The position numbers and the translations under genes were made by a program. The notes beneath the pieces are model-generated. The model saw nothing but the letters and a program-made list of their open reading frames with translations, was not told where the DNA came from and made no database searches. This document shows positions 8,046 to 14,590 of a stretch of 22,318 nucleotides of DNA, in pieces. Source of the DNA: CAZNGF01 sp964572855 (lineage in GTDB: Bacteria; Bipolaricaulota; Bipolaricaulia; RBG-16-55-9; JAJCYT01); contig CAZNGF010000053.1 in assembly GCA_964572855.1 (NCBI GenBank), forward strand, positions 1-22,318, given 5' to 3'. Each line of letters opens with the position of its first letter. Within the stretch, counting starts at the first letter, position 1.

Positions 8046-8075
8046 TAGACAAACGCGCTTCGGACGTGCTAGAAT
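8046..8075 (+). promoter_or_regulatory. Predicted sigma70-type promoter of the THI5-like gene
   Basis: TAGACA (8046-8051), an 18-bp spacer, TAGAAT (8070-8075). A leader of about 30 bases carries AAGGAGG before ATG 8112. No thiamine riboswitch sequence (CTGAGA-type motif) is seen in the leader. Confidence 0.5.
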
Positions 8076-8111
8076 TCGGGCAACGCCAAAAACCCCAAGG
8101 AGGTTTGCAGT

Positions 8112-9251
8112 ATGCGCAACGTCAAGCTGGTCGTGCTGGTCGCGTTGTTCGCGGCCTTCGGGCTGTGGTCGGTCGGAGGACAGGGACAGGACAGCCTCAT
8201 CGAGGTGACCTTCCAGTCCAAGTGGTTCCCGCAGGCGCAGTTCGCCGGCTATTGGGTGGCCGGCGGCCACCTGCCCGGCGAGGGTCCCTCGGACAACGTG
8301 CCCGCCGGTGAGGGCGCGCCCAACTTCTACGCCGAAGAGGGGCTGGACGTCACGATCCTGGACGGGGGCAGCGTGAACCCGTCGGTCAACGTGGCCGCCG
8401 GCAACGCCGACTTCGGCACGGACTGGATCGCCAACATGCTGCTCCAGGTCGAGGCCGGCCTCGACCTCGTGCACATCTCCCAGATTTACCAGCGCCCCGG
8501 TTACGAGATGGTGGCGCTCAAGAGCTCGGGTATCGAGAGCATCCAGGACTTCGCCGGGCGCACCGTGGGCGTCTGGGGCTTCGGCAACGAGTTCGCCTCC
8601 GAGGCGTGCTTCCGCGCCAACGGCCTCACCAGCGACCTGGACGAAACGGTCGAGAACCCTGACGTCAACAGCGTGGTCTACGCCTTCGACCCCGCCTTGG
8701 TGTTTCCGGACCAGGTCGACGTGGCCAGCGCCATGGTCTACAACGAGCTGGACCAGATCGTCGGGTTGGGCTTTCCGCTCAACGAGCTGAACCGCTTCCC
8801 CTCGGCCGACAACGACTGCGGCTTGCTGGAGGACTTCATCTTTACGACCCGCGAGCTGCTGGAAAGCGACAACTGGAACGACACGGGCCTGAGCGGTCAG
8901 GAACTGGCCGAGCGCTTCGTGCGCGCCTCGATCAAGGGCTGGCAGTGGGCCGTCGAGAACCAGGAAGACGCCACCGAGGTCGTGCTCGACTTCTGCGGCG
9001 AGACCTGCAACGGCTCGGGCTCCACGCAGTCCCCGGTCATCCACCAGACCTGGCAGATGGCCCGCGTGGCCGAGCTGGTCCAGCCCGCGCTCTTGGGCCA
9101 GGAGGAGCACGTCATCGGCTGCCTCGACCCGGCGGACTACGACTTCACGGTCGACCTGCTGACCGACATCGGTTTGATCAGCGAGGGCACCGGCGACGGC
9201 GTGGTCAGCAACGCCGTGGTCGACGCCATCGGTTTGGGCTGCGGCGGCTAA
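8112..9251 (+). CDS. ABC transporter substrate-binding protein, THI5/NMT1-like
   Basis: A 379-residue exported protein. Residues 1-26 form a signal peptide (positively charged start, then VVLVALFAAFGLW). The mature region starts with the THI5/NMT1-type motif FQSKWFPQAQFAGYWVA, followed by FYAEEGLDVTILDGG, the AGNADFGTDW loop and DFAGRTVGVWG. Relatives bind pyrimidine thiamine precursors, riboflavin or other small heterocycles for ABC import. No permease or ATPase gene lies alongside, so it is an orphan binding protein in this window. Six cysteines occur in the mature part (including FCGETCNG and GLGCGG at the end), so disulphides are plausible. A start with AAGGAGG and a strong terminator mark a single-gene unit. 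Confidence 0.85.
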   Translation: MRNVKLVVLVALFAAFGLWSVGGQGQDSLIEVTFQSKWFPQAQFAGYWVAGGHLPGEGPSDNVPAGEGAPNFYAEEGLDVTILDGGSVNPSVNVAAGNADFGTDWIANMLLQVEAGLDLVHISQIYQRPGYEMVALKSSGIESIQDFAGRTVGVWGFGNEFASEACFRANGLTSDLDETVENPDVNSVVYAFDPALVFPDQVDVASAMVYNELDQIVGLGFPLNELNRFPSADNDCGLLEDFIFTTRELLESDNWNDTGLSGQELAERFVRASIKGWQWAVENQEDATEVVLDFCGETCNGSGSTQSPVIHQTWQMARVAELVQPALLGQEEHVIGCLDPADYDFTVDLLTDIGLISEGTGDGVVSNAVVDAIGLGCGG

Positions 9252-9280
9252 GCGCGCACACAACCGGACACGAAAACCGG

Positions 9281-9313
9281 AAAGCGGCGGGGCCGTGCGC
9301 CCCGCCGCTTTTT
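9281..9313 (+). terminator. Rho-independent terminator after the THI5-like gene
   Basis: AAGCGGCGGGG (9282-9292), a 7-base loop, CCCCGCCGCTT (9300-9310), then TTT. This gives an 11-bp perfect stem ending in a run of five T. It starts 30 bases after the stop codon. Confidence 0.92.
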
Positions 9314-9339
9314 CGTTCGCCCATTGCAAGGAGGGAACC

Positions 9340-9707
9340 GTGCCCGTGCGCCCCGCGCTCTGGTTGAGGGCCGAGTCGATCGTGATCCTGGCGCTCAGCG
9401 TCTGGCTCTACGCCGAGGTCTATGCCAACTGGTGGCTGTTCGCGTTGCTCATCCTGGCGCCGGATGCCGGCTTCGTGGGCTACCTGGCGGGGCCACGCGT
9501 GGGGCGTTTGTCTACAACGTCGCGCACACGTACGCGTCCCCCCTTCTGCTCGGCGGCTACGGCGTGTTCGGTCCGCCCGGTTCGGTCGCGGCGACCGCTC
9601 TGGGCGTCGCGCTCATCTGGCTGGCCCACATCGCCATCGACCGCGTGCTGGGCTACGGGCTCAAGTACGACACCGCCTTCAAGGACACGCACTTGGGGCG
9701 CATCTGA
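9340..9707 (+). pseudogene. DUF4260-family membrane protein, single-base frameshift
   Basis: Two overlapping frames together make one protein of about 122 residues. The first part (from GTG 9340, with AAGGAGG 5 bases upstream) reads LRAESIVILALSVWLYAEV and ends YLAGPRVG. The second, in another frame, continues AFVYNVAHTYASPLLLGGYG, then LIWLAHIAIDRVLGYGLKY and DTAFKDTHLGRI. This matches the DUF4260 layout (small integral membrane protein with about three or four helices; function unknown). The break is at the G run 9501-9504, where one extra G would restore the frame. It may be a real frameshift or a base-calling error in a homopolymer. The start follows the upstream terminator closely, so its promoter is not evident. 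Confidence 0.8.
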
Positions 9708-9779
9708 GGCGAGACAACCCCGCTTTGGAGCCGTTCTCCGTGTCCTCCGTGGTTTATACCCAATCTCGTTCATCCTGTC

Positions 9780-9879
9780 GTAGGGGCGCGATTCATCGCG
9801 CCCGCGGGCACGCGTCCCGGTCTTGGTCGCGCCAATGAAGCGGGCGTGTCCCCACGGGTCCCATGAATGGGACCCCTAC
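9780..9879. repeat. MITE-like palindromic element with GTAGGGG/CCCCTAC ends
   Basis: The 100-bp element opens with GTAGGGG (9780-9786) and closes with CCCCTAC (9873-9879). Inside are two perfect hairpins: GGGCGCGA-TTCA-TCGCGCCC (9784-9803) and GGGTCCCAT-GA-ATGGGACCC (9856-9875). It lies in a 249-bp gene-free gap. The preceding bases near 9738-9756 carry CCGTGTCCTCCGTGG, a direct repeat of TCCGTG. There is no coding capacity. Elements of this text are common in some environmental bacterial genomes; the family link is from memory. Confidence 0.65.
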
Positions 9880-9956
9880 GGGGTGAGGGCGCGCATCCCG
9901 CCCTGCCCGTAGGACGACACGATCAAACAGGAACCGTATTACACCCCGCGATTCGC

Positions 9957-11102
9957 TCAAGCGCGCCCCGCGCGCAGGGCCGTGGACGACAGGTCGATCC
10001 TGAAGTCACGCTCCGGAATTCCCTCGAATAAATCCGCGCACTCGTCCGGGATGGCCAGGTCGTCGAGCGTCTGGAAGCCGTCCTCCGTTTGCCGGCCGGC
10101 GACCAGGAAGCGACAGCCCGCCTCGCGCACGGCCGCGAACGCGGCGCGCACCCGCGCGGGGTCGTCGCCGTAGAAGCGCGTTTGGATCAAGCGCTCGGCC
10201 GTGTCGGCGCCCACGACGAACACGCTTTGGGGAAAGAGCTCGGCCTTGTCCGCAAACAGCGGCGCGCGCGTGAACAACACGGGGCCGACGCCCAGGAACT
10301 GCCCCGCGCGCCGGCGCGTCTCAGCCAGTTCGATCGGGCGCTTGTCCGCGTTGACGGCGGGCAGCTCGAAGTACGCGCTCAGCCCCGTGCGCCGCGCCGC
10401 GACGCGGGCCAGCGCGCGGTGGCCCGCGTGCAGCGGGTTGAACGCGCCCGACAGCAGCGCGATGCCTCGCTTGGTCTCGGCCGCCGCGATCGTCCCCGTC
10501 GGGGCGAGCGACACGATTGCGACCCGTTCTGCGAACAGATCCGGCAAGCGGTCGTGGGACTCGACGTTGAGCGCCACCCGCTCCCGCTTGTGCAGACCCA
10601 ACGTCGGGCTCTCGACCTCGCAGGCCTCGGCCAGCGCATGCAAAACCAGCAGGCTCACGGCGCGCTCCTCTTGCTCACGGGAGCGCGCGCCTTTTCCAAG
10701 CGTGAGCGCGTAGGTCCGCGTTTCCCAAAAGGTCCGCACGGCCACGCAAGCGCGGTGCGCGCCGCGTTTGGCCCGGTCGGTCGCGATCGCGGCCGCGCAG
10801 CCCAGGCCGGCGACGGGTGTGCCCGGCTCCGCAAGCTCTATGGCACGCTGAAAGGACCGCTCGGCCAGCGCGCCGGCCACGGCTTCCGACACGGACGGCT
10901 CGGGGGCGTAACCGATCATGCGGTTGAGCGCGTCGGATGCGTACGGGTCGCTCGCCTCCAGCAGCGTGTGGGACGACCCCGCCACGCCGTGCAGCCAAGC
11001 GAGCGCCCGGCTCCCCGCGCCCGCGAACGCGTAGGCGATTTGCAGCGGGTGCGCGTGGATCGCGGCGATGCTTTCGCGCGTTCCGTGAGGCCAATCATCC
11101 AT
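9957..11102 (-). CDS. PncC/CinA-like domain fused to a nucleotidyltransferase (NadD/NMNAT-like)
   Basis: A 381-residue, two-domain protein. Residues about 10-165 resemble the CinA C-terminal (NMN amidohydrolase, PncC) fold: EPSVSEAVAGALAERSF, then VAGLGCAAAIATDRAKRGAHR in the place of the GTGIAGP-x-KPVGTV loop. Residues about 215-380 form a nucleotidyltransferase. It has LLSGAFNPLHAGHRALARVA with the (H/T)xGH motif near 225 and a C-terminal DLSSTALR corresponding to the ISSTxxR motif of NadD/NMNAT enzymes. A role in NAD recycling (NMN or nicotinate mononucleotide) is inferred. The start at 11102 has GGAG 6 bases upstream and TATAAT 18 bases upstream. The amidase loop is degenerate, so that half may not be active in the usual way. 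Confidence 0.7.
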   Translation of the reverse strand: MDDWPHGTRESIAAIHAHPLQIAYAFAGAGSRALAWLHGVAGSSHTLLEASDPYASDALNRMIGYAPEPSVSEAVAGALAERSFQRAIELAEPGTPVAGLGCAAAIATDRAKRGAHRACVAVRTFWETRTYALTLGKGARSREQEERAVSLLVLHALAEACEVESPTLGLHKRERVALNVESHDRLPDLFAERVAIVSLAPTGTIAAAETKRGIALLSGAFNPLHAGHRALARVAARRTGLSAYFELPAVNADKRPIELAETRRRAGQFLGVGPVLFTRAPLFADKAELFPQSVFVVGADTAERLIQTRFYGDDPARVRAAFAAVREAGCRFLVAGRQTEDGFQTLDDLAIPDECADLFEGIPERDFRIDLSSTALRAGRA

Positions 11103-11157
11103 GGGTGTCTCCAAGGTCGCATTATACCGAAGCGCTTGCGATGCTCCCGTCTGGGCG

Positions 11158-11186
11158 TTGACACGACGTGAAGTATGAGGTATTAA
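11158..11186 (+). promoter_or_regulatory. Predicted promoter of the RHH-CAT pair, leaderless
   Basis: TTGACA (11158-11163, perfect consensus), a 17-bp spacer, TATTAA (11181-11186), then 7 bases to ATG 11194. No ribosome-binding site is present before the ATG, which fits a leaderless transcript. Confidence 0.6.
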
Positions 11187-11191
11187 CATAC
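11173..11191. promoter_or_regulatory. Inverted repeat over the -10 box of the RHH gene
   Basis: GTATG (11173-11177) and CATAC (11187-11191) flank the -10 hexamer symmetrically. Ribbon-helix-helix proteins commonly repress their own promoters by binding short repeats, so this is a candidate autoregulatory operator (inference). Confidence 0.4.
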
Positions 11192-11193
11192 GC

Positions 11194-11427
11194 ATGAGAG
11201 CTAAGGTGGCCATCACGCTCGACGCCGATTTGTTGCGCCAACTGGACCGGCTGGTATCCGAAAAACGTTTTCCGAACCGCCGCCGCGCGATTCAGGAGGC
11301 GGTCGAGGAGACGCTGAATCGCCTCGCACGCACGCGGCTCGCGCGCGAGTGCGACAAGCTCGATTCCCAGGCCGAACGGGAGATGGCCCAAGAAGGACTG
11401 GCCGCGTTCCTGAAGGGGCTGAGCTGA
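11194..11427 (+). CDS. Ribbon-helix-helix (CopG-like) DNA-binding protein
   Basis: A 77-residue protein. The N-terminal strand is KVAITLDADLLRQLDRLV, followed by the turn EKRFPNRRRAIQEAVEE typical of RHH/CopG regulators and antitoxins (NRRRAI corresponds to the usual SRSEAI). The C-terminal half, rich in Arg and Glu (LARTRLARECDKLDSQAEREMAQEG), is what binds the toxin in antitoxins of this type. Here the next gene, 2 bases downstream, is a CAT-like acyltransferase rather than a MazF- or RelE-type toxin. It is either an antitoxin whose toxin was replaced, or a dedicated regulator of that gene. The ATG is 7 bases after the -10 box. Confidence 0.8.
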   Translation: MRAKVAITLDADLLRQLDRLVSEKRFPNRRRAIQEAVEETLNRLARTRLARECDKLDSQAEREMAQEGLAAFLKGLS

Positions 11428-11429
11428 GC

Positions 11430-12068
11430 GTGCGGTACATCGACCTGGCAACCTGGCCGCGCCGGCGGCACTTCGCGTTCTATCGGCACATGGACGACCC
11501 GCACTTCAACGTGTGCGCGCCCGTGGACGTGACGAATCTGCGCCGCGCGGTCAAAGCAAACGGTCACCCGTTCACGGTGGCGGTCGTCTACGCCATCGCG
11601 CGCGCGGCCAACGGTATCGAGGAGTTCCGCACGCGCATTCGGGGCGAACGGGTCGTCGCCCACGACGTCGTCCACCCCTCGACCACGGTGATGGGAGAAG
11701 GCGGCCTGTTCGGCTTCTGTACGTTTCGCTACGTCGAGGATTTTCCGGCATTCGCCCCGGATGCCAAAGAGCGCATCGCTGTCGCCGAGCGCGATCCCTC
11801 GCTGTCGGACGACCCCGCTCGCGACGATCTGTTGTTCATGACCACGATCCCCTGGGTCTCGTTCACGAGCTTCAAGCACCCGATCCACCTGAGCCCGATC
11901 GACTCGGTCCCGCGCATGGCCTGGGGCAAGTTTTACGCGCAAGGCGAGCGATTCAAGCTACCGGTCTCGGTCCAGGGACACCACGCCCTGATGGACGGCG
12001 CCCACGTCGGGCGCTACTTCGAGGCGTTGCAGACGCTGTTCGAGCGGGCAGAGGAGTGGATTCGGTAG
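11430..12068 (+). CDS. Chloramphenicol acetyltransferase-like O-acyltransferase
   Basis: A 212-residue protein of normal type A CAT length. The N-terminus (YIDLATWPRRRHFAFYRHMDDPHFNV) follows the CAT pattern, and the active-site signature HHALMDGAHV (184-193) has catalytic His185 and structural Asp189. CATs are trimers that transfer an acetyl group from acetyl-CoA to the 3-hydroxyl of chloramphenicol. Chromosomal homologues in environmental bacteria often have unknown substrates, so resistance is not assured. The start is GTG 11430, 2 bases after the RHH stop, so the two genes are co-transcribed and likely coupled. A perfect palindrome begins right after the stop codon. Confidence 0.85.
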   Translation: MRYIDLATWPRRRHFAFYRHMDDPHFNVCAPVDVTNLRRAVKANGHPFTVAVVYAIARAANGIEEFRTRIRGERVVAHDVVHPSTTVMGEGGLFGFCTFRYVEDFPAFAPDAKERIAVAERDPSLSDDPARDDLLFMTTIPWVSFTSFKHPIHLSPIDSVPRMAWGKFYAQGERFKLPVSVQGHHALMDGAHVGRYFEALQTLFERAEEWIR

Positions 12069-12090
12069 GGGGCGCTTGGCCAAGCGCCCC
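12069..12090. repeat. Perfect 22-bp palindrome after the CAT-like gene
   Basis: The 11-base arm GGGGCGCTTGG is followed directly by its reverse complement. It sits immediately after the stop codon and before the next promoter. There is no T-run. Flanking bases (GTAG before, CTGCA after) resemble the hairpin at 69-100 and the ends of the 9780-9879 element. Confidence 0.7.
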
Positions 12091-12099
12091 TGCAGCCGG

Positions 12100-12128
12100 T
12101 TCAACGCAGACGTGTTTGCCGTTATAGT
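12100..12128 (+). promoter_or_regulatory. Predicted promoter of the AI-2E permease gene, leaderless
   Basis: TTCAAC (12100-12105, weak), a 17-bp spacer, TATAGT (12123-12128), then 6 bases to ATG 12135. No ribosome-binding site precedes the ATG. Confidence 0.5.
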
Positions 12129-12134
12129 GAACCC

Positions 12135-13193
12135 ATGACGCAAACACCCCAAACCCGAGCGCGCGTGCCCGTCCTGATCTCGGCGGCGGCCTTCGCGGTC
12201 GTGATCGCCGGGATGCGCGCGGCGCAGTCCATCCTGATCCCGTTTTTCTTGGCGATCTTCTTCGCGGTTATCACCTCGCCCGTGCTCTACTGGCTCCAGC
12301 GCAAGCGCGTGCCGCAGTGGGCGGCGCTCTTGATCGTGATTGCCGGCGTCCTGGGGCTTGGGATGCTGATGGCCGTGCTGGTGAGTAGTTCGATCGGCGA
12401 GTTCTCGCGCGCGCTGCCGGGCTATCAGGCACGGCTGCAGGGCATGGCCCAGGACGTGATCAACTGGCTGCACGAGATGGATGCCGAGATCCCGGATCAG
12501 GTCGACCGCGTGCTGTTGCAGTACCTCGACCCCGATGTGGCGGTGGGCTACGTGAGCAACCTGCTGGCCCAGCTCGGCAACGTGCTCACCAACGTCATGC
12601 TCATATTGCTGATCACGATCTTCATCCTGATCGAGGCCTCGGGCCTGCCGGCCAAGCTGCGCGCGGCCTTCGGGGTCCACACGCCGGTGGTGGAGCACGT
12701 GAGCCGCTTCACCCGCACCGTCAACCGCTACGTGGCCATCAAGACCTCGATCAGCCTGACGACCGGGATCCTGGCCGCGATCTGGCTCACGATCCTGGGC
12801 GTGGACTACGCCCCGCTCTGGGGGCTGCTCGCCTTCCTGCTCAACTACGTGCCCAACGTGGGCTCGATCCTGGCCGCCATCCCGCCCATCGTGCTGGCGT
12901 TGCTCGAACTCGGGCCGGGCTCGGCGCTGCTGACCGCGCTGGGCTACTTCGTGCTCAACGGGCTGATGGGCAACGTGGTCGAGCCGCGCCTGATGGGCCG
13001 GGGCCTGGGCCTGTCGATCCTGGTGGTCGTGCTCTCGCTGCTGTTTTGGGGCTGGGTGCTGGGGCCCGTGGGCATGCTGCTGGCCGTCCCGCTGACCATG
13101 ACGGTCAAGCTCGGGCTGGAGAGCAACGAGGGCACGCGCTGGCTGGCCATTCTGCTCGATTCTCAAGCGCCGCCCGAGCGCGCGGACGGTTAG
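12135..13193 (+). CDS. AI-2E family transporter (PF01594-type permease)
   Basis: A 352-residue polytopic membrane protein. Two hydrophobic helices at the N-terminus (ISAAAFAVVIAGM, LIPFFLAIFFAVITSPVLYWL) are followed by a soluble helical section (IGEFSRALPGYQARLQGMA). Several more helices follow. The family hallmarks are LLAFLLNYVPNVGSILAAIPP and NVVEPRLMGRGLGLS. Members include the TqsA autoinducer-2 exporter and sodium-proton antiporters, so the substrate is unknown. The gene is alone on its strand between the CAT-like gene and the convergent hydrolase. The leaderless start agrees with the family N-terminus. No truncation is seen. Confidence 0.9.
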   Translation: MTQTPQTRARVPVLISAAAFAVVIAGMRAAQSILIPFFLAIFFAVITSPVLYWLQRKRVPQWAALLIVIAGVLGLGMLMAVLVSSSIGEFSRALPGYQARLQGMAQDVINWLHEMDAEIPDQVDRVLLQYLDPDVAVGYVSNLLAQLGNVLTNVMLILLITIFILIEASGLPAKLRAAFGVHTPVVEHVSRFTRTVNRYVAIKTSISLTTGILAAIWLTILGVDYAPLWGLLAFLLNYVPNVGSILAAIPPIVLALLELGPGSALLTALGYFVLNGLMGNVVEPRLMGRGLGLSILVVVLSLLFWGWVLGPVGMLLAVPLTMTVKLGLESNEGTRWLAILLDSQAPPERADG

Positions 13194-13252
13194 CGGCGCT
13201 TGCGGTACAGCCACGTCGGCTTCCAGATCGAACTTGGCCTTGTCCAGCCTGA

Positions 13253-14296
13253 CTAAGCCGACACGTGCTCCGGCGCGTCCGGCCACTCACCCACGGGCTC
13301 GGTCGAGCGCACGACGTGCATGCCGGCCGCGGCGAAGCGCGCGAAGGCGTCGTCGGCCTCCTCGGTGTAGTCGACCACGCCGGGCACGACCACGGGCGAG
13401 GTGCAGTCCTCCAACAGGTAGACCTTCTCGACCAGCGCCGGGTCCTCGCTTCTGACGCGGTCGAGCAGGTCCATAAGGGTCCAGGCCACGCAGTGGCTCT
13501 TGGCCTGCCCGGCCACGACCACCATGTCGAAGTCCCGCAGCTTTTGGAAGAACCGATTTGCTTGCCCGGCCAGCGGGTTCCCGTCGGGGTCGGTCTCGAC
13601 CTCGGGGCCGAGCGCGGAGTAGTGCTCGGTGAGCGGGTGGTTCCCCTTGACGTGGAAGTCCGCCTGGGCGCTGCGCGCCAGCGTGTGGAAGAAGATGGCC
13701 TCCTCGACGCTCGAGACGAGCGCGTGGCCGATGCCGCCCAGCATGGCGTGGTAGGGCCAGACCGTGAGGTCGTACTTCTCCTTGTCCTCGAGTTGCCCGA
13801 CGTAGTGCTCCAGGTGGCGCTGGCCGTACTCGGGCGCGATGCCCAGGCTGGGCGCGAGCTCGGGGTTGAAGCGCCAGCGGCCCGCTGAAACGTCCTCGGC
13901 CGCCACGGGCGTGAGCGGGTCCGGGTGGTTGCCCTGCGCGTCGATCAAAAAGACACTGTGGAAGATCTGCAGCGCCTGATGCGTGTCCATGGTGGGCGCG
14001 ATCTGCGTGATGCGCCCCAGGTTGCGGTAGAGAAACGCGCACAGCCGCCGGTTGTCGTCCACCGGCCCCGTGCCGGATCTGCCGCCCACGTAGAGCTCGT
14101 AGCCCGGCGTACAGAACGTGTTCTGGACGTCCACGGCCACCAGGCAGATCTTGAACGCGTCCTCGGCAGCGGGCGCGATGCCCTGGGCGCGCTTCCAGTC
14201 CGAGGCGGCCCGGGCGATGCGTTCGTAGTCGACCTTCCAGACCTCGCCGAGGCGGTCAGGGTCGAAGTGCGGCGGGAGCGGCCATTCTGTGGGCAT
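13253..14296 (-). CDS. Isochorismatase/nicotinamidase-like cysteine hydrolase
   Basis: A 347-residue protein, about 150 longer than typical nicotinamidases. The triad is visible: D56 (AVDVQNTF), K217 (FHVKGNHP) and C269 (AGQAKSHCVAWT). A metal site like that of nicotinamidase is suggested by D104-T-H106, and WPYHAMLGGIGHAL (180-193) matches the WPxHCVxGTxG region. Extra length comes from an N-terminal extension (1-45) and inserts (about 120-175). Together with the PncC/NMNAT-like fusion it suggests nicotinamide or NAD salvage, but other amide substrates are possible. The start at 14296 has GAGGAGGGG 5 bases upstream. The gene is convergent with the AI-2E permease. Confidence 0.82.
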   Translation of the reverse strand: MPTEWPLPPHFDPDRLGEVWKVDYERIARAASDWKRAQGIAPAAEDAFKICLVAVDVQNTFCTPGYELYVGGRSGTGPVDDNRRLCAFLYRNLGRITQIAPTMDTHQALQIFHSVFLIDAQGNHPDPLTPVAAEDVSAGRWRFNPELAPSLGIAPEYGQRHLEHYVGQLEDKEKYDLTVWPYHAMLGGIGHALVSSVEEAIFFHTLARSAQADFHVKGNHPLTEHYSALGPEVETDPDGNPLAGQANRFFQKLRDFDMVVVAGQAKSHCVAWTLMDLLDRVRSEDPALVEKVYLLEDCTSPVVVPGVVDYTEEADDAFARFAAAGMHVVRSTEPVGEWPDAPEHVSA

Positions 14297-14324
14297 GTCT
14301 ACCCCTCCTCGGGTTTGCGCTTCG

Positions 14325-14353
14325 AGTTTAAGCGTGGCGCCGAAAGGGCTCAA
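14325..14353 (-). promoter_or_regulatory. Predicted promoter of the nicotinamidase-like gene
   Basis: On the minus strand: TTGAGC (14353-14348), a 17-bp spacer, TAAACT (14330-14325), then a 28-base leader with a strong ribosome site. The -35 box overlaps an inverted repeat, CTCAAGGG (14349-14356) and CCCTTGAG (14371-14378), which could be an operator. Confidence 0.45.
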
Positions 14354-14426
14354 GGGGTTGAGGCCTGCGGCCCTTGAGGAACCGAGAAGGCTTCTTTAGT
14401 GCACCGAGCCGAACCTTCTCAAACAA

Positions 14427-14460
14427 GTCATCCTGAGGTCGTTAGACCGAAGGATCTCCC
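14427..14460. repeat. Short imperfect hairpin repeat (TCATCCTGAG...GAAGGATCTC type)
   Basis: ATCCT-GA-GGTC-GTTA-GACC-GA-AGGAT forms a hairpin with a tandem GA mismatch. Sequences of this form are widespread intergenic repeats in environmental genomes (from memory). It lies in the 294-bp gap between divergent genes. An AT-rich island follows at about 14488-14530, and a 7-bp inverted repeat (GAGAAGG 14384-14390, CCTTCTC 14414-14420) precedes it. Confidence 0.5.
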
Positions 14461-14555
14461 TCATTTGAAGGGGGTTCTGCGCTTTTCAGATCAAGACAGT
14501 ATTGAAAGATATAAGATTTTAATAGAGACTCTTAGGCAAGAGGAAAGCGCTTCCT

Positions 14556-14584
14556 TTGTCGGTCGGGGACGCCTCCGATACATT
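14556..14584 (+). promoter_or_regulatory. Predicted promoter of the sugar dehydrogenase gene, leaderless
   Basis: TTGTCG (14556-14561), a 17-bp spacer, TACATT (14579-14584), then 6 bases to ATG 14591. No ribosome-binding site is present. Confidence 0.5.
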
Positions 14585-14590
14585 GAAACC

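Noticed and set aside
7946..8111. Thiamine (TPP) riboswitch upstream of the THI5-like gene
   Set aside because: No CTGAGA or other conserved THI-box sequence was found, and the leader after the promoter is only about 30 bases.
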